64,000 bases of DNA from an uncultured Clostridium sp. (GTDB lineage: Bacteria; Bacillota; Clostridia; TANB77; CAG-508), in contig USFW01000006.1 of assembly GCA_900553985.1 (NCBI GenBank), positions 20,098-84,097 of the forward strand, read 5' to 3'. Shown here one piece after another: positions 26,536-36,291 of this stretch. Position 1 is the stretch's first letter; every line of letters begins with the position of its first letter. The position numbers and the translations under genes were made by a program. The notes under the pieces were generated by a model. The model was given only the letters and a program-made list of their open reading frames with translations. It ran no database searches and was not told the DNA's origin.

Positions 26536-29500
26536 TCACTCACTTCTCAAAGCCAATACTGGGTCTTCTTTTGCAGCTTTTTTAGATGGAATAATACCTC
26601 CAATTAAAGTTAAAACTATACTTAATACAACCAGAATAACTCCTGCTCCAAGTGGTAGTGATGCTTTAACATTTACTCCATTTGCTATTACTGCAATAAT
26701 TTGATTTATAGGAATTATTAATAATAAAGTTATACCTACTCCAATTATTCCTGCTAAGCCTCCTATAATAATTGTTTCAGCATTAAATACTTGTGATACA
26801 TTTTGCTTAGATGCTCCCATTGCTCTTAAAATTCCAATTTCTTTTTTTCGCTCTAATACACTAATATATGTAATAACACCTATCATAATAGATGAAACCA
26901 CCAATGATATTGCAACAAATGCAATTAATACATAACTTATTGTATCAACAATAGTTGTTACTGAACTCATTAATGAACCTATCATATCAGCATAAGAAAT
27001 CACTTTATCTTCTTCTCCATTTTCCTTCATACTAGTATTGTAATCTTTTATTAAACTTGTAATTGCCTTATTTCCTTCAAAGTCTTTTGGATAAATATCA
27101 ATTTCACTTGGCTCATCAAAATTAGCATAATTTAATTTTCTTAAATTACTCTCATATGTAACATTTTCTTTATTCATAATGGAATTAAATAATTCAGCTA
27201 ATTCTTTTTCATTCATTTTCATTTTAAATGCTCCCATAAAGGCATTTTCGTCTATACTTATTGCATTTGTCATCGTTTTGCTTAAATTTCTTATACTTGA
27301 CTCCATTTGTTTTTGTAAGCTTTTACTAATTGTTCCCATAACATTTTGCATATATTGTCCCATTATATTGGTTATTTGTTTTTCTAAATTTTGAGATGTC
27401 ATTATCTTTGATATATTTTTAGTTATAACATCTTTTGCTTTATCAGAATTCATATATTCTACAATATATTTGTTTAAGTCTTCTACGCTTACTAGTCCAT
27501 TATCGTTTACATAATTTTCATATCCTGATAATATTTCTTTCATAAGTTCTTCTAGTTGTTTTTGTGTGATAGTTAGACTACCATTTTCTTTAATAAATTC
27601 TTTAATTTTTCTATTTATCAATTCATTTACTTCTTTTGTTTGCAAGTATTCTGTTAGTTGTTTACTTATTTCATTTATATTTGCATCTGGTTTATTTTGA
27701 ATATATTCTTCGTATCCTTTAACCAAATCTAATATTATATTTTTAATATCTTCTTGTGACATTGAAAATTGAATTTTGCTTAAAATATCATTTATATTTA
27801 TAGCTGGTAAAGAGTTTTGGGTTAATAAATTGTTTAAATCTCCAAAATCAAGATTTATTTTTGATTTATCTACTTTAAAGGCTGATTTAATAGCATTTGT
27901 ATCTATATCTATTAATGAATTCATGTCAAAAGAGTTTTCTTTTTCAGTTTCATCAAATCTTTTGCTAGTAAATACATTAACTTCTGGATTTGATAATTGG
28001 TCTTGCACTATTTTACTATTTCTTGCATTTTCAATAACATGATTTGTTAAAGAATCTGGATAATAAATTCCACTAGAAAGCATTGTACTTGTTGCTCCTT
28101 CTTTTGGCTGTACGATTCCAACTATTTTTAAATCTTCTCCATTTGATACAATATTTTTCATATATTCTTTATTATCAACTTTATCTCTCCAAACTTTATA
28201 TTCTCCATCATACTCATAGCAGTCACTAGCATTTATAAGCTTGAAAGTAGTTCCCAAAATATCTTCATAATTATATGTACCCAAATCTTTTGGTGTATCT
28301 ACTTCTTTTCCACTTGAAAATTGAGTAACTAAATCTTGTATTTCGCTGTAATTTCTTAATCCTAATGTATATAATAAAAAGTCACTAATATTTCCTTGTG
28401 AGGTTAAAACTAAGACACATTCATTATAACTTGTTGGCCATTTTCCTGCTTTTACATCATATTGATTTTCATATAGTTTGCTATCTTTTGGCATTTTAAA
28501 AAATACATTTGTACTCATCATACTAGACATCATACTATTACTAGAGGCTCCTGCTCCAATTCCTAAACTTACAAAAGTAATGTCTGGATTTACTTGCCTT
28601 ATATTTTCTGTGTCTGAACTATAAATTATTGGTGTCACATCATATGAATATTCAATAGCTTTTGCATATTCTTTAATATTACTTTCATCACTTTCTAAAT
28701 ACTTCTTAAATGATTTTAAATCATTTGAACCTATTGTAGAAAACATATTTGTTATTTTTTTACTAACAGCTATATCCCCTTCATTTTGTTTCTCACTTTC
28801 ATTATTTGTATCTATAAGTAATGAACTCATATCAATTCCTGTGCTTTGTATTTGTAAGGGATATTCAGATAATGTGTCTTCTTCTACTGATTTAATATAT
28901 ATATTAGCTCCATTCGATAGTGATAATATTAATGCTATACCAATAATACCAATTGAACCTGCAAAAGATGTTAAAATAGTTCTCCCTTTTTTAGTTTTTA
29001 AGTTATTAAAGCTTAAAGATAAGGAAGTTAAAAAAGACATTGTTGTTTTTCCTAAATTCTTGTGCACTGGTTTTGGATTTTTCTCTTTTTCTATTATATA
29101 TGGATTTGTGTCTGAAAGAATTTTACCATCTTTAATATTTACAATACGAGTTGCATAATCTTCTGCAAGTTCTGGATTATGTGTTACCATTACTACTAAA
29201 CGGTCTTTTGCCACTTTCTTTAATAATTCCATAACTTGAATACTTGTATCACTATCTAATGCTCCAGTTGGCTCGTCAGCAAGTACAATATCTGGGTCAT
29301 TTACTAATGCTCTTGCAATAGCGACTCTTTGCATTTGACCACCTGATAATTGATTTGGTTTTTTATGTATTTGATTTGCTAATCCTACTTGTTCAAGTGC
29401 TTTTATTGCTTTTTCTCTTCTTTTACTTTTTGATAGTCCCGATATTGTTAATGCTAATTCTACATTTGCTAAAATTGTTTGGTGTGGTATTAAATTATAA

Positions 29501-29772
29501 CTTTGGAATACAAATCCTATGGTATGATTACGATAGGAGTCCCAATCTCTGTCTTTATACTTTTTTGTAGAAATTCCATTTATTATTAAATCTCCTTTAT
29601 CGTAACGGTCTAAGCCTCCAATAATGTTTAAAAGAGTTGTCTTTCCTGAACCACTTGGGCCAAGAATTGCAACAAATTCATTGTCTCTTAGATTTAGGCT
29701 TACATTATCTAAAGCTGTTTGTATTAAGTCACCTGTTTTATATTGTTTATGTATGTTTTTTACTTGTAACAT
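26536..29772 (-). CDS. MacB/FtsX-type ABC transporter, fused ATPase and permease
   Basis: A 1078-residue fusion. The ATPase at residues 1-225 has Walker A GPSGSGKTT (about 39-47), signature LSGGQMQRVAIARAL and Walker B DIVLADEPTGALD. A membrane segment near 265 is followed by a very long extracellular region (about 290-950) with helical repeats, then three membrane segments at the C-terminus with the FtsX motif SVLERKKEIGILRAMGAS. MacB-type proteins do mechanotransmission, exporting peptides or driving periplasmic or cell-wall processes. GGAGA precedes ATG 29772. Possibly peptide or antibiotic resistance; no partner gene is seen. Confidence 0.9.
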   Translation of the reverse strand: MLQVKNIHKQYKTGDLIQTALDNVSLNLRDNEFVAILGPSGSGKTTLLNIIGGLDRYDKGDLIINGISTKKYKDRDWDSYRNHTIGFVFQSYNLIPHQTILANVELALTISGLSKSKRREKAIKALEQVGLANQIHKKPNQLSGGQMQRVAIARALVNDPDIVLADEPTGALDSDTSIQVMELLKKVAKDRLVVMVTHNPELAEDYATRIVNIKDGKILSDTNPYIIEKEKNPKPVHKNLGKTTMSFLTSLSLSFNNLKTKKGRTILTSFAGSIGIIGIALILSLSNGANIYIKSVEEDTLSEYPLQIQSTGIDMSSLLIDTNNESEKQNEGDIAVSKKITNMFSTIGSNDLKSFKKYLESDESNIKEYAKAIEYSYDVTPIIYSSDTENIRQVNPDITFVSLGIGAGASSNSMMSSMMSTNVFFKMPKDSKLYENQYDVKAGKWPTSYNECVLVLTSQGNISDFLLYTLGLRNYSEIQDLVTQFSSGKEVDTPKDLGTYNYEDILGTTFKLINASDCYEYDGEYKVWRDKVDNKEYMKNIVSNGEDLKIVGIVQPKEGATSTMLSSGIYYPDSLTNHVIENARNSKIVQDQLSNPEVNVFTSKRFDETEKENSFDMNSLIDIDTNAIKSAFKVDKSKINLDFGDLNNLLTQNSLPAININDILSKIQFSMSQEDIKNIILDLVKGYEEYIQNKPDANINEISKQLTEYLQTKEVNELINRKIKEFIKENGSLTITQKQLEELMKEILSGYENYVNDNGLVSVEDLNKYIVEYMNSDKAKDVITKNISKIMTSQNLEKQITNIMGQYMQNVMGTISKSLQKQMESSIRNLSKTMTNAISIDENAFMGAFKMKMNEKELAELFNSIMNKENVTYESNLRKLNYANFDEPSEIDIYPKDFEGNKAITSLIKDYNTSMKENGEEDKVISYADMIGSLMSSVTTIVDTISYVLIAFVAISLVVSSIMIGVITYISVLERKKEIGILRAMGASKQNVSQVFNAETIIIGGLAGIIGVGITLLLIIPINQIIAVIANGVNVKASLPLGAGVILVVLSIVLTLIGGIIPSKKAAKEDPVLALRSE

Positions 29773-29874
29773 TTATAATCTCCTAATCTCTATAAATATT
29801 TTAATTATAACATCATTCCCTTTATTTATTGTATTTATCACTATTAATTATTTTCGATTTTTTAATATATATTA

Positions 29875-30546
29875 TTAAATATCTTTTTTATCATCATTTG
29901 TTATGTCTCCATTTCCATTTACAGGAATTGTTTCGCCTAAATAAGTAGGCTCAGGTTTGAATATGCATTTTATAAAATCCTTATTTCTTGCTAGTATTTC
30001 TCTCATTTCTCTATATGTTTTCCCTACATATTGCCTTGGGTCTGCTCCTACTCCATATGCTTCAATTCCTAACTGATTTGCAATATATAAAGCTCTATAT
30101 AAATGGTATTTTTGAGTTACTATTACTACTTTTCTTGCTTTGAATATATCTCTTGCTCTATATATGCTTTCATAAGTAGAAAATCCTGCATGGTCCATAA
30201 AGATATTTTCTGATGGTACTCCTCTTTGAATTGCATAATTTTTCATTACATTTACTTCATCATATTCCTTTCTTCCGTGGTCTCCACTCATTATTATTTT
30301 ATCAGATATATTATTTTGATATAATTTTATGCCTTCTAATAATCGGTCTTCTAACATATGGCTAGGCTTATCTTCTACTATTCCAGCTCCTAGGATTATT
30401 ATACAGTCTATGTCTGATAATTTTGTGTAGTCTTCTTTTTTAATAATTTGTTTTTTGGTGGATAATATTATGTATAAATTTATTCCTAAAATAATTATTG
30501 CTATTAGGATAATAAATATTATTATATATTTTAATACTTTTTTCAT
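29875..30546 (-). CDS. SanA/YdcF-family (DUF218) membrane protein
   Basis: The 223-residue protein has one N-terminal membrane segment (about 5-27) and a DUF218 domain with DCIIILGAGI, the loop MLEDRLLEGIKLYQ, and MSGDHGRKEYDEVNVM, then VTQKYHLYRALYIANQLG. SanA-type proteins affect envelope permeability and vancomycin entry in enterobacteria; the biochemical activity is unclear. GGAGA precedes ATG 30546. It follows the NUDIX gene by 27 bases and may be co-transcribed with it. Confidence 0.88.
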   Translation of the reverse strand: MKKVLKYIIIFIILIAIIILGINLYIILSTKKQIIKKEDYTKLSDIDCIIILGAGIVEDKPSHMLEDRLLEGIKLYQNNISDKIIMSGDHGRKEYDEVNVMKNYAIQRGVPSENIFMDHAGFSTYESIYRARDIFKARKVVIVTQKYHLYRALYIANQLGIEAYGVGADPRQYVGKTYREMREILARNKDFIKCIFKPEPTYLGETIPVNGNGDITNDDKKDI

Positions 30547-30573
30547 TTAATCTTCTCCATAAATTGTACTTTT

Positions 30574-31189
30574 TTAGTCAAATTGTACTTGCCAATTTTC
30601 ATTTTTATATGCTTTAAAACACATTTCAATTTGTTCTCTATTTGTTTTTTCTTCGGCTAAATTATTTGGTATTTCATCTAAGGAAAAATAATTAATTTCA
30701 GTTGTTTCTATATTCTCAACAAACTCTCCTCCAATAACATTACACAAGACAAATATTTTACATACTCCATAAGCATATGTTGGTTTATTGTGTTTATTTC
30801 TATCTTGAATAGAAATTATTTTAACGGTTTCTACATCTAATCCTGTTTCTTCTTTAACTTCTTTTTTTGTATTGCTTCCAATAGATTCTAGAACATCACA
30901 CCAACCACCGTGGCAATGACCAAGTTCCATTGTTTTCGTGTGTTAATAGAATTTTATCATATTTGAATATAACTGCTCTTGTATCTATTTTAGGTGTCTG
31001 ATAGCCTTTTTCGTTACAAAACAAATCTTTTATTTTATTCAATTCTAAATCTGATTTCATACTTATCATTTCTGCTGATATATCTCTTAATCTTTCATAT
31101 CGTTCTATATCATAGACATTATTTGTATATGTTAATCCTGCCTGTGCTAAACTTTGAATTTCTATTGCTAATTTTAACCATTTCTCCAT
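30574..31189 (-). CDS. NUDIX hydrolase with N-terminal helical domain, +1 frameshift at CGG
   Basis: The N-terminal part MEKWLKLAIEIQSLAQAGLT is the NUDIX-associated N-terminal domain; RAVIFKYDKILLTHENNGTW leads into the Nudix fold. The zero frame then reads LPRWLV and stops at 30896. Skipping the C of CGG at 30910-30908 gives LPGGWCDVLESIGSNTKKEV and KEETGLD, the intact Nudix box, and continues to 30574. The joined product is 204 residues. The shift therefore sits within the catalytic motif, exactly before a conserved Gly. ATG 31189 is chosen because AAGGAG is 9 bases upstream. ADP-ribose pyrophosphatase-like activity is probable. Confidence 0.85.
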
Positions 31190-31242
31190 ATATATCATCT
31201 CCTTGATAGCTTACTACCTTATAGCATTATATCATAAATAAA

Positions 31243-31277
31243 AAAATTACTCTATATTTTTTTATAAAGTAATTTTT
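31243..31277 (-). terminator. Terminator after the XRE/zinc-ribbon gene
   Basis: Ten-bp inverted repeat (31243-31252 with 31268-31277) eight bases past the stop of the gene at 31285, followed by Ts on the minus strand. Confidence 0.65.
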
Positions 31278-31284
31278 CAACATA

Positions 31285-31890
31285 TTAATCAAGAATTTTT
31301 TTATTCCAAGATTTTTTATGACACTTAGGGCATTTCATATATCTTGTTCTTCCGGAGTGCATTGCAAATAGCACTTGTTTATAACTAGGAATATATTTAT
31401 ACTTGCAATTATCACATTGATAATATCCTGCTTTTTGTTCAATCAAAAGACATGTACTTATACTTACTATAAATACTATGATACCTACCACTATTGTAAT
31501 TATTCTCCATATATTATTTTCAATAGCAAATATTGACAAAAATATCATTAATAAAAAAGATATAGTCATAATGCTTCCCATTATTGTTTCAATGAATAAT
31601 AATCTTTTATCACTATTTTCTTTTTCCTTTTGTAAATTTATAAAATTTTCGTCTGCTTTTTTATCATAATTTTCCATCTTTATCACTTCCCCACTTAATA
31701 ACTCATTTACATTAATCCCAAGTTCGTTACACAAGTCAAGCATAATAGATGAATCAGGCATACCTTTTCCTGTTTCCCATTTTGATATTGCTCTGTCTGT
31801 TATATTTAATTTTTCTGCTAATTCTACTTGTGTTATATTTTTCTTTTTTCTGCATTGAGCAATAAATTTTCCTATTTTTACTTGGTCCAT
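31285..31890 (-). CDS. XRE regulator with membrane segments and zinc ribbon
   Basis: 201 residues. An XRE helix-turn-helix fills residues 5-65 (CRKKKNITQVELAEKLNITD, RAISKWETGKGMP). A charged linker follows, then two hydrophobic segments (about 100-122 and 128-150) and a C-terminal zinc ribbon with CDNCKYKY and CPKCHKK. This makes it a membrane-tethered DNA-binding protein, a plan known in Firmicutes, probably sensing an envelope or metal signal. AAAGGAGG precedes ATG 31890. Its targets are unknown. Confidence 0.85.
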   Translation of the reverse strand: MDQVKIGKFIAQCRKKKNITQVELAEKLNITDRAISKWETGKGMPDSSIMLDLCNELGINVNELLSGEVIKMENYDKKADENFINLQKEKENSDKRLLFIETIMGSIMTISFLLMIFLSIFAIENNIWRIITIVVGIIVFIVSISTCLLIEQKAGYYQCDNCKYKYIPSYKQVLFAMHSGRTRYMKCPKCHKKSWNKKILD

Positions 31891-32007
31891 AATCCCCCTC
31901 CTTTATAATTATTGTAAGGTTTCTATTATAAAAAGTAAACATACTAATCGTTGAGTGAGGAAAACAACTGCTAGTATAGTAACATAATTACATTTATATA
32001 TGTGATA

Positions 32008-32033
32008 AAGAACGGATATAGATATCCATTCTT
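32008..32033 (-). terminator. Weak hairpin after the alpha/beta hydrolase gene
   Basis: An 11-bp inverted repeat with one mismatch (32008-32018 with 32023-32033) about 40 bases past the stop at 32074. The tract after it on the minus strand is only partly T, so termination is likely but weak. Confidence 0.45.
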
Positions 32034-32073
32034 ATTTTAATAATTATTTTTATTTGGTTATATTTCTGTCTTT

Positions 32074-32703
32074 TTATTTTAAATCAAAAAATTTTATTAT
32101 TTCATTTGAAAGTTCTATTGGATTTTCTATATTAACTTCATGTTTTGAATTTCTAATAATTCTTTGTTCACTTTGGTTTATATTATCATTAAGCTGTTTT
32201 AGGCTTTTAAGATTAACTTTATCTTGCTCACCACATATAATCAAAGTCTTGCACTTTATTTTATTTACTTTATTTGGTATATCTAATTTTGATAAAGAAT
32301 TAATTAAGTTAATAAAATCTTTTTTAGGATATCCTCTATTTTCAAAAATACTTTTAGGCATAAACTTAAAAATTAAGTTTTGAATTTTAAAAATAACTTT
32401 TGGTATTTTATATGGTACTCCAATTAATATTAGTGATTTCACTTTTTGTGGATACTTTATTGCATAATCAATGGCAAGAACACCACCTAGTGATAATCCA
32501 CATAAATTTAATTCATTATCTTTTAAATTATTACAATAATCTTCAAATACTTTATATAAATTCTTATAATTACTTTGATAATTTTTCAGAAGTTTATATA
32601 AATTAGGTGTCTTTACTTGTGCATTTTTAATCTCTAATTTATTTTTTATTTCTTCCCAGCTTTTTTCATCTTGGCCTAATCCATGAATTAATATATTTGT
32701 CAT
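32074..32703 (-). CDS. Alpha/beta hydrolase
   Basis: Serine hydrolase of 209 residues. The oxyanion motif HGLGQDEKSW is near residue 7, the nucleophile elbow is GLSLGG (about 69-74), the Asp is in GEQDKVN and the His in SKHEVN near the C-terminus, a complete Ser-Asp-His triad. CAGGAGAG precedes ATG 32703. The family includes esterases and C-C hydrolases; the substrate is not apparent. It is a standalone gene between the regulator and the YccF gene. Confidence 0.85.
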   Translation of the reverse strand: MTNILIHGLGQDEKSWEEIKNKLEIKNAQVKTPNLYKLLKNYQSNYKNLYKVFEDYCNNLKDNELNLCGLSLGGVLAIDYAIKYPQKVKSLILIGVPYKIPKVIFKIQNLIFKFMPKSIFENRGYPKKDFINLINSLSKLDIPNKVNKIKCKTLIICGEQDKVNLKSLKQLNDNINQSEQRIIRNSKHEVNIENPIELSNEIIKFFDLK

Positions 32704-32747
32704 ATATATTTCTCTCCTGTTTTTAATTTATATTACTTTAGCAAATC

Positions 32748-33107
32748 TTATTTCACTTTAGCCCCAAATGGTGCTAATGATAGTTTTGCAATTTTAAAGA
32801 ATTGCATTCCAAATGGAATTCCAATTATCGTTATACACCATAAACAACCAAAAAGAAAATTTTCAATAGCCATGGGAATGCCAAAGAAAATAATCCAAAT
32901 TATATTGGCAAATAGAGATGGTACTCCTCCACCATATTCTATATCTTTTCCAAATGGAGCAAATGCTAATGATGCAAATTTAAAACATTGTTTACCATAT
33001 GGTATTCCAACTATTGTAATACACCATAATACTCCAGATAACCCCCAGGAAATTCCACTAAGGAATCCTCCAAATATAAACCACAATATATTTCCTAAAA
33101 TCCCCAT
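32748..33107 (-). CDS. YccF-domain membrane protein
   Basis: The 119-residue protein contains two copies of the YccF repeat, each with a hydrophobic segment and the signature LWCITIVGIPYGKQCFKFA or LWCITIIGIPFGMQFFKIAK. Four membrane segments are predicted. The repeat symmetry is exact enough that internal duplication is clear. GAAGGAAA precedes ATG 33107. Function of the family is unknown. Confidence 0.9.
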   Translation of the reverse strand: MGILGNILWFIFGGFLSGISWGLSGVLWCITIVGIPYGKQCFKFASLAFAPFGKDIEYGGGVPSLFANIIWIIFFGIPMAIENFLFGCLWCITIIGIPFGMQFFKIAKLSLAPFGAKVK

Positions 33108-33210
33108 ATATTTTCCTTCTTTCTTATTTACTTTTATTTAATATTTTCTAAATAATATATTCTTTTACCTTTTAATTTTGCATATATTTTGGCTTATCTT
33201 ATAGTTTAAA

Positions 33211-33879
33211 TTATTTAATATATAAATTTTTCACCCAATTTAGTTGCATTAATTCATATCCTACAATAGCTCCTGTAATATTTAATATAATATCATCTAT
33301 ATCCATTGAGCCTCTTAAAGTTATAAACTGTAACATTTCAACTGAAAATAAAACTATAATCATTGCTAATATAAATTGCTTTATATTTTTTATTTTGTCT
33401 TTAAATAAAATAGAAATAAATACTCCCATTGGTGCAAATAAAATTAAATTTATCCCTAAATTACTTATTACTATTTTTTTATTAATATTATTAGTTATTA
33501 ATCCTTTTATATATTCTATTATAGTATTAAATGGAATAATGTTTGTAGAATTAAAATGTTCTTTTGAAAATATTTTTGTATCTTCATATATCCCTACTCT
33601 ATACTCATTATTAAAAAATAGAATAGTAATTAATAATAAACAATATATGATAAATAGTATTTTTATCCAAAAAATTCTTATTCTATTTTTTTCTTTTTTA
33701 TCATTTGATTTCTTTATTTGAATTATCATTGTAACTATTATTATTAAACTAGGTATTATAAACCCACTTATTGTTATTACACTATTTAATGTAAAATTAG
33801 GTAATATACTAAATATCATTACAAATCCAATTAATATAGCACTTAAAATTATAACACTTCCATTAATTATTCTTTTCAT
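33211..33879 (-). CDS. VanZ-like membrane protein
   Basis: 222 residues with five or six hydrophobic segments. The VanZ motifs include NIIPFNTIIEYIKG, LILFAPMGVFISILF and the C-terminal SMDIDDIILNITGAIVGYEL. VanZ proteins confer low-level teicoplanin resistance in enterococci, but most relatives are of unknown role. ATG 33879 with GAGGGG upstream is better than the ORF's first Met at 33906. It ends 67 bases past a REP-like palindrome. Confidence 0.88.
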   Translation of the reverse strand: MKRIINGSVIILSAILIGFVMIFSILPNFTLNSVITISGFIIPSLIIIVTMIIQIKKSNDKKEKNRIRIFWIKILFIIYCLLLITILFFNNEYRVGIYEDTKIFSKEHFNSTNIIPFNTIIEYIKGLITNNINKKIVISNLGINLILFAPMGVFISILFKDKIKNIKQFILAMIIVLFSVEMLQFITLRGSMDIDDIILNITGAIVGYELMQLNWVKNLYIK

Positions 33880-33945
33880 AAATATCCCCTCATAAATTAA
33901 ATTCAAACCTTATAAATATCTAAAAGTAATTGAAATTAATTCGTT

Positions 33946-33978
33946 GAATGATTTTTGTCTCCGACCCCAAAATCATTC
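33946..33978. repeat. REP-like palindrome, copy 1
   Basis: A 10-bp stem (GAATGATTTT with AAAATCATTC) around the loop TGTCTCCGACCCC. The same core, with the same loop or its complement, occurs at 62402-62438 and 62491-62544. The stop codon of the 33973 gene lies within the stem. Such hairpins with a conserved GGGG-TC-GGAGAC loop resemble REP sequences mobilised by RAYT transposases; no such gene is in this window. Confidence 0.7.
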
Positions 33979-34227
33979 TTTTATTGCTACCATTAACTCA
34001 TTTGGTTGTACTATTTTCTTGTTTCCTTCAAATGTATATCTTGCGCCTGTGAAGTATACATCATATCCTTGATTTTCTAGCCTTGTTCTACATAGTCTCA
34101 AAAATTCATCTGTTTCCTCTTCTGTTAAATTTGCTTTTACTCTTATCTCATAAAATGTTATTATTATCTCTTTTTCATTTTTCTCAGCTTTTTGGTCTAA
34201 ATAGTTTGTTATATCTTGCATTGTCAT
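33973..34227 (-). CDS. Small conserved-looking protein of unknown function
   Basis: 84 residues, MTMQDITNYLDQKAEKNEKE then a beta/alpha pattern with EVRVKANLTEEE-like residues, RLENQGYDVYFTGARYTFEG and a C-terminal VQPNELMVAIKE. It is acidic, soluble and has no membrane segment. GGAGAG precedes ATG 34227. It lies between the two-component genes and the VanZ-like gene, on the same strand. I do not recognise a family. Confidence 0.6.
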   Translation of the reverse strand: MTMQDITNYLDQKAEKNEKEIIITFYEIRVKANLTEEETDEFLRLCRTRLENQGYDVYFTGARYTFEGNKKIVQPNELMVAIKE

Positions 34228-34294
34228 ATATATCTCTCCTTTAACTATTAGTTTCTTTTTTATTTCGTATATTATATCAAATTTTTATTCGATT

Positions 34295-35392
34295 TTAAAT
34301 AGTTTTTAATATTATTTTAAACTCTATCCATTCATCTTCATTTTTGACTTCTATTGTTCCATTATGTAGTTCTATTATTTCTTTTGTTATTGCTAGACCT
34401 AATCCTGCTCCTCCTGTTTTTGTTGTTCTTGATTCATCTATTCTATAAAATTTTTCAAACATTTTATCTAATTTATATTTTGGAATTTTCTCTCCTTGAT
34501 TTTTAAATGTAATTTGTATATCTTGTGAGTTTTCTTTTATTGCAATTTTAATTTCACTATTTTCATAACTATAATTTATTGCATTTTTTAATAGATTTTC
34601 AAATGCTCTTGCTAGTTTATCTCCATCTCCAAAGTATTCTATATTATGTGGCTTGTCTATGCGATATTTTAAATTCCTTTGTTCTAGCATTGGATAACAT
34701 TCATCTATTAGTTGGTCTATTAAAAATGATAAATTTATATTTTCTTTCTTTATAGGCATATTTCTAAGATTGTATCTTGTTATATCAAAAAATTGATTAA
34801 TAAGTTCTTCTACTCTTAATGATTTATCTAATACTATTTTCATGTATTTTTCTTGCATTTTAGTACTTATTTCTTTTTCTTCTGTTAATAATGTGAGATA
34901 TCCTATTATTGATGTAAGTGGAGTTTTTAAATCATGTGCCATATACATTATTAAATCATTTTTCTTTTGTTCTTCTTCTTTTGCTATATTTTTGCTTGTA
35001 ATTAAATCTATTCTTATTTTATTTAACCTATTTTCTAATATAAGCAGTTCATTGTTTAACTTTATTTCTCTTTCTGGATTTTTCAAAATTTTATCCATTG
35101 CCTCTACTACAGCTATCATATTATTCATAGTATTTCTAATCACAAAATATGATACTATTAGAAAAGTCATAAATACTACTATAAGCATTATTAGTGGTTT
35201 ATCTGCAACTAAAAAACGATAAAATGTCTCACTAATTTCAGATATTGATTCTGCTATTTGGTCATTATATATTACATCTACTATTAATACTAGTAAAAAC
35301 AATATTAAAATTGTATATAATAATATTTTTAATATTGCTTTTATTGCTATACTATTTTTTAACTTCTTAAACTCTTCACTATTATTATTCAA
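34295..35392 (-). CDS. VanS-like sensor histidine kinase
   Basis: 365 residues. Two membrane segments (about 19-42 and 73-95) flank a short extracellular loop, then a HAMP-like region and the H-box MAHDLKTPLTSIIGYL near residue 150, with HATPase motifs ENLLKNAINYS and GGAGLGLAITKEIIELHNG. It closely resembles the VanS/BceS-type kinase of Firmicutes. The start is TTG 35392, overlapping the end of the response regulator gene, so translation is coupled. Its stimulus is unknown, but the nearby C39-like peptidase and VanZ-like genes suggest cell-wall stress. Confidence 0.92.
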   Translation of the reverse strand: MNNNSEEFKKLKNSIAIKAILKILLYTILILFLLVLIVDVIYNDQIAESISEISETFYRFLVADKPLIMLIVVFMTFLIVSYFVIRNTMNNMIAVVEAMDKILKNPEREIKLNNELLILENRLNKIRIDLITSKNIAKEEEQKKNDLIMYMAHDLKTPLTSIIGYLTLLTEEKEISTKMQEKYMKIVLDKSLRVEELINQFFDITRYNLRNMPIKKENINLSFLIDQLIDECYPMLEQRNLKYRIDKPHNIEYFGDGDKLARAFENLLKNAINYSYENSEIKIAIKENSQDIQITFKNQGEKIPKYKLDKMFEKFYRIDESRTTKTGGAGLGLAITKEIIELHNGTIEVKNEDEWIEFKIILKTI

Positions 35393-36065
35393 CTTTATAT
35401 CCCACTCCCCATACTGTTTTTATAAATTTTGGTTTTCTTGAATCCTCTTTCAATTTTTCTCTTATTCTTCTTATATGTACCATTACTGTGTTATTATTAT
35501 CTAAATATTTTTCTTTCCAAACTTTTTCAAATAATTCTTCTGAGCTTACTACATTTCCTCTTCTTTCAACTAAATATAATAATATATCAAATTCTATTGG
35601 TGTTAGTTCAATTTTTTCTTCATACAAATTACATATATGTTGTTTTTTATTTATAACTAATCCATTTATTTCTATATTATCCTCATTAATCTTTTCATTA
35701 TATTTTGTATATCTTCTTATTTGTGATTTTACTCTTGCTACTAATTCAAGTGGGTTAAATGGTTTTGTAATATAATCATCTGCACCTAAAGTTAATCCTG
35801 TTATTTTGTCTTTGTCTTCTATTTTGGCTGTAAGCATTATTATTGGAAAGTTTAAACCTTTTTCTCTTATTTTTTTACATATTTCAAATCCATCTATTTC
35901 TCCTATCATTACATCCAAAATTGCCAAATCTAGTTTTACTGTATTTATACATTCGATAGCCTCTTTTGAATTGTAAAATTTATATATATTATAGTTTTCA
36001 TTTAATAAATATAATTCTACTAAATCTGCAATTTCTTTTTCATCATCTAATACCAATATATTCAT
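35385..36065 (-). CDS. VanR-like response regulator
   Basis: 226-residue OmpR/PhoB-type regulator. The receiver domain has the acidic pocket (LDDEKE), the phosphorylated Asp in LAILDVMIG (about residue 52), Thr/Lys in MLTAKIEDK and ADDYITKPFNPLELVARV. The C-terminal winged helix includes KIELTPIEFDILLYLVERRG and MVHIRRIREKL. GAAGGAAA precedes ATG 36065. It overlaps the kinase gene by 8 bases. The divergent 36292 gene is a likely target. Confidence 0.93.
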   Translation of the reverse strand: MNILVLDDEKEIADLVELYLLNENYNIYKFYNSKEAIECINTVKLDLAILDVMIGEIDGFEICKKIREKGLNFPIIMLTAKIEDKDKITGLTLGADDYITKPFNPLELVARVKSQIRRYTKYNEKINEDNIEINGLVINKKQHICNLYEEKIELTPIEFDILLYLVERRGNVVSSEELFEKVWKEKYLDNNNTVMVHIRRIREKLKEDSRKPKFIKTVWGVGYKVE

Positions 36066-36291
36066 ATTCTTTTCCTTCTTTCGTTTGAATTATAGCATAA
36101 AGTTATTTACTTTTCATCTTTATCTTTCAAATTGTAAGAAAAATTTAAGATTTATTTAATTATTTTTTAAAACTTTATTTTTCATTTATATATATAATTT
36201 AGTTAAATTTAGATTATCAGAGTTTTTGTTTAAAAGAAACAAATTTCACTATTTTTTGTATTTTAGTAAAGTAAGAAAGGATTTGATTTTC

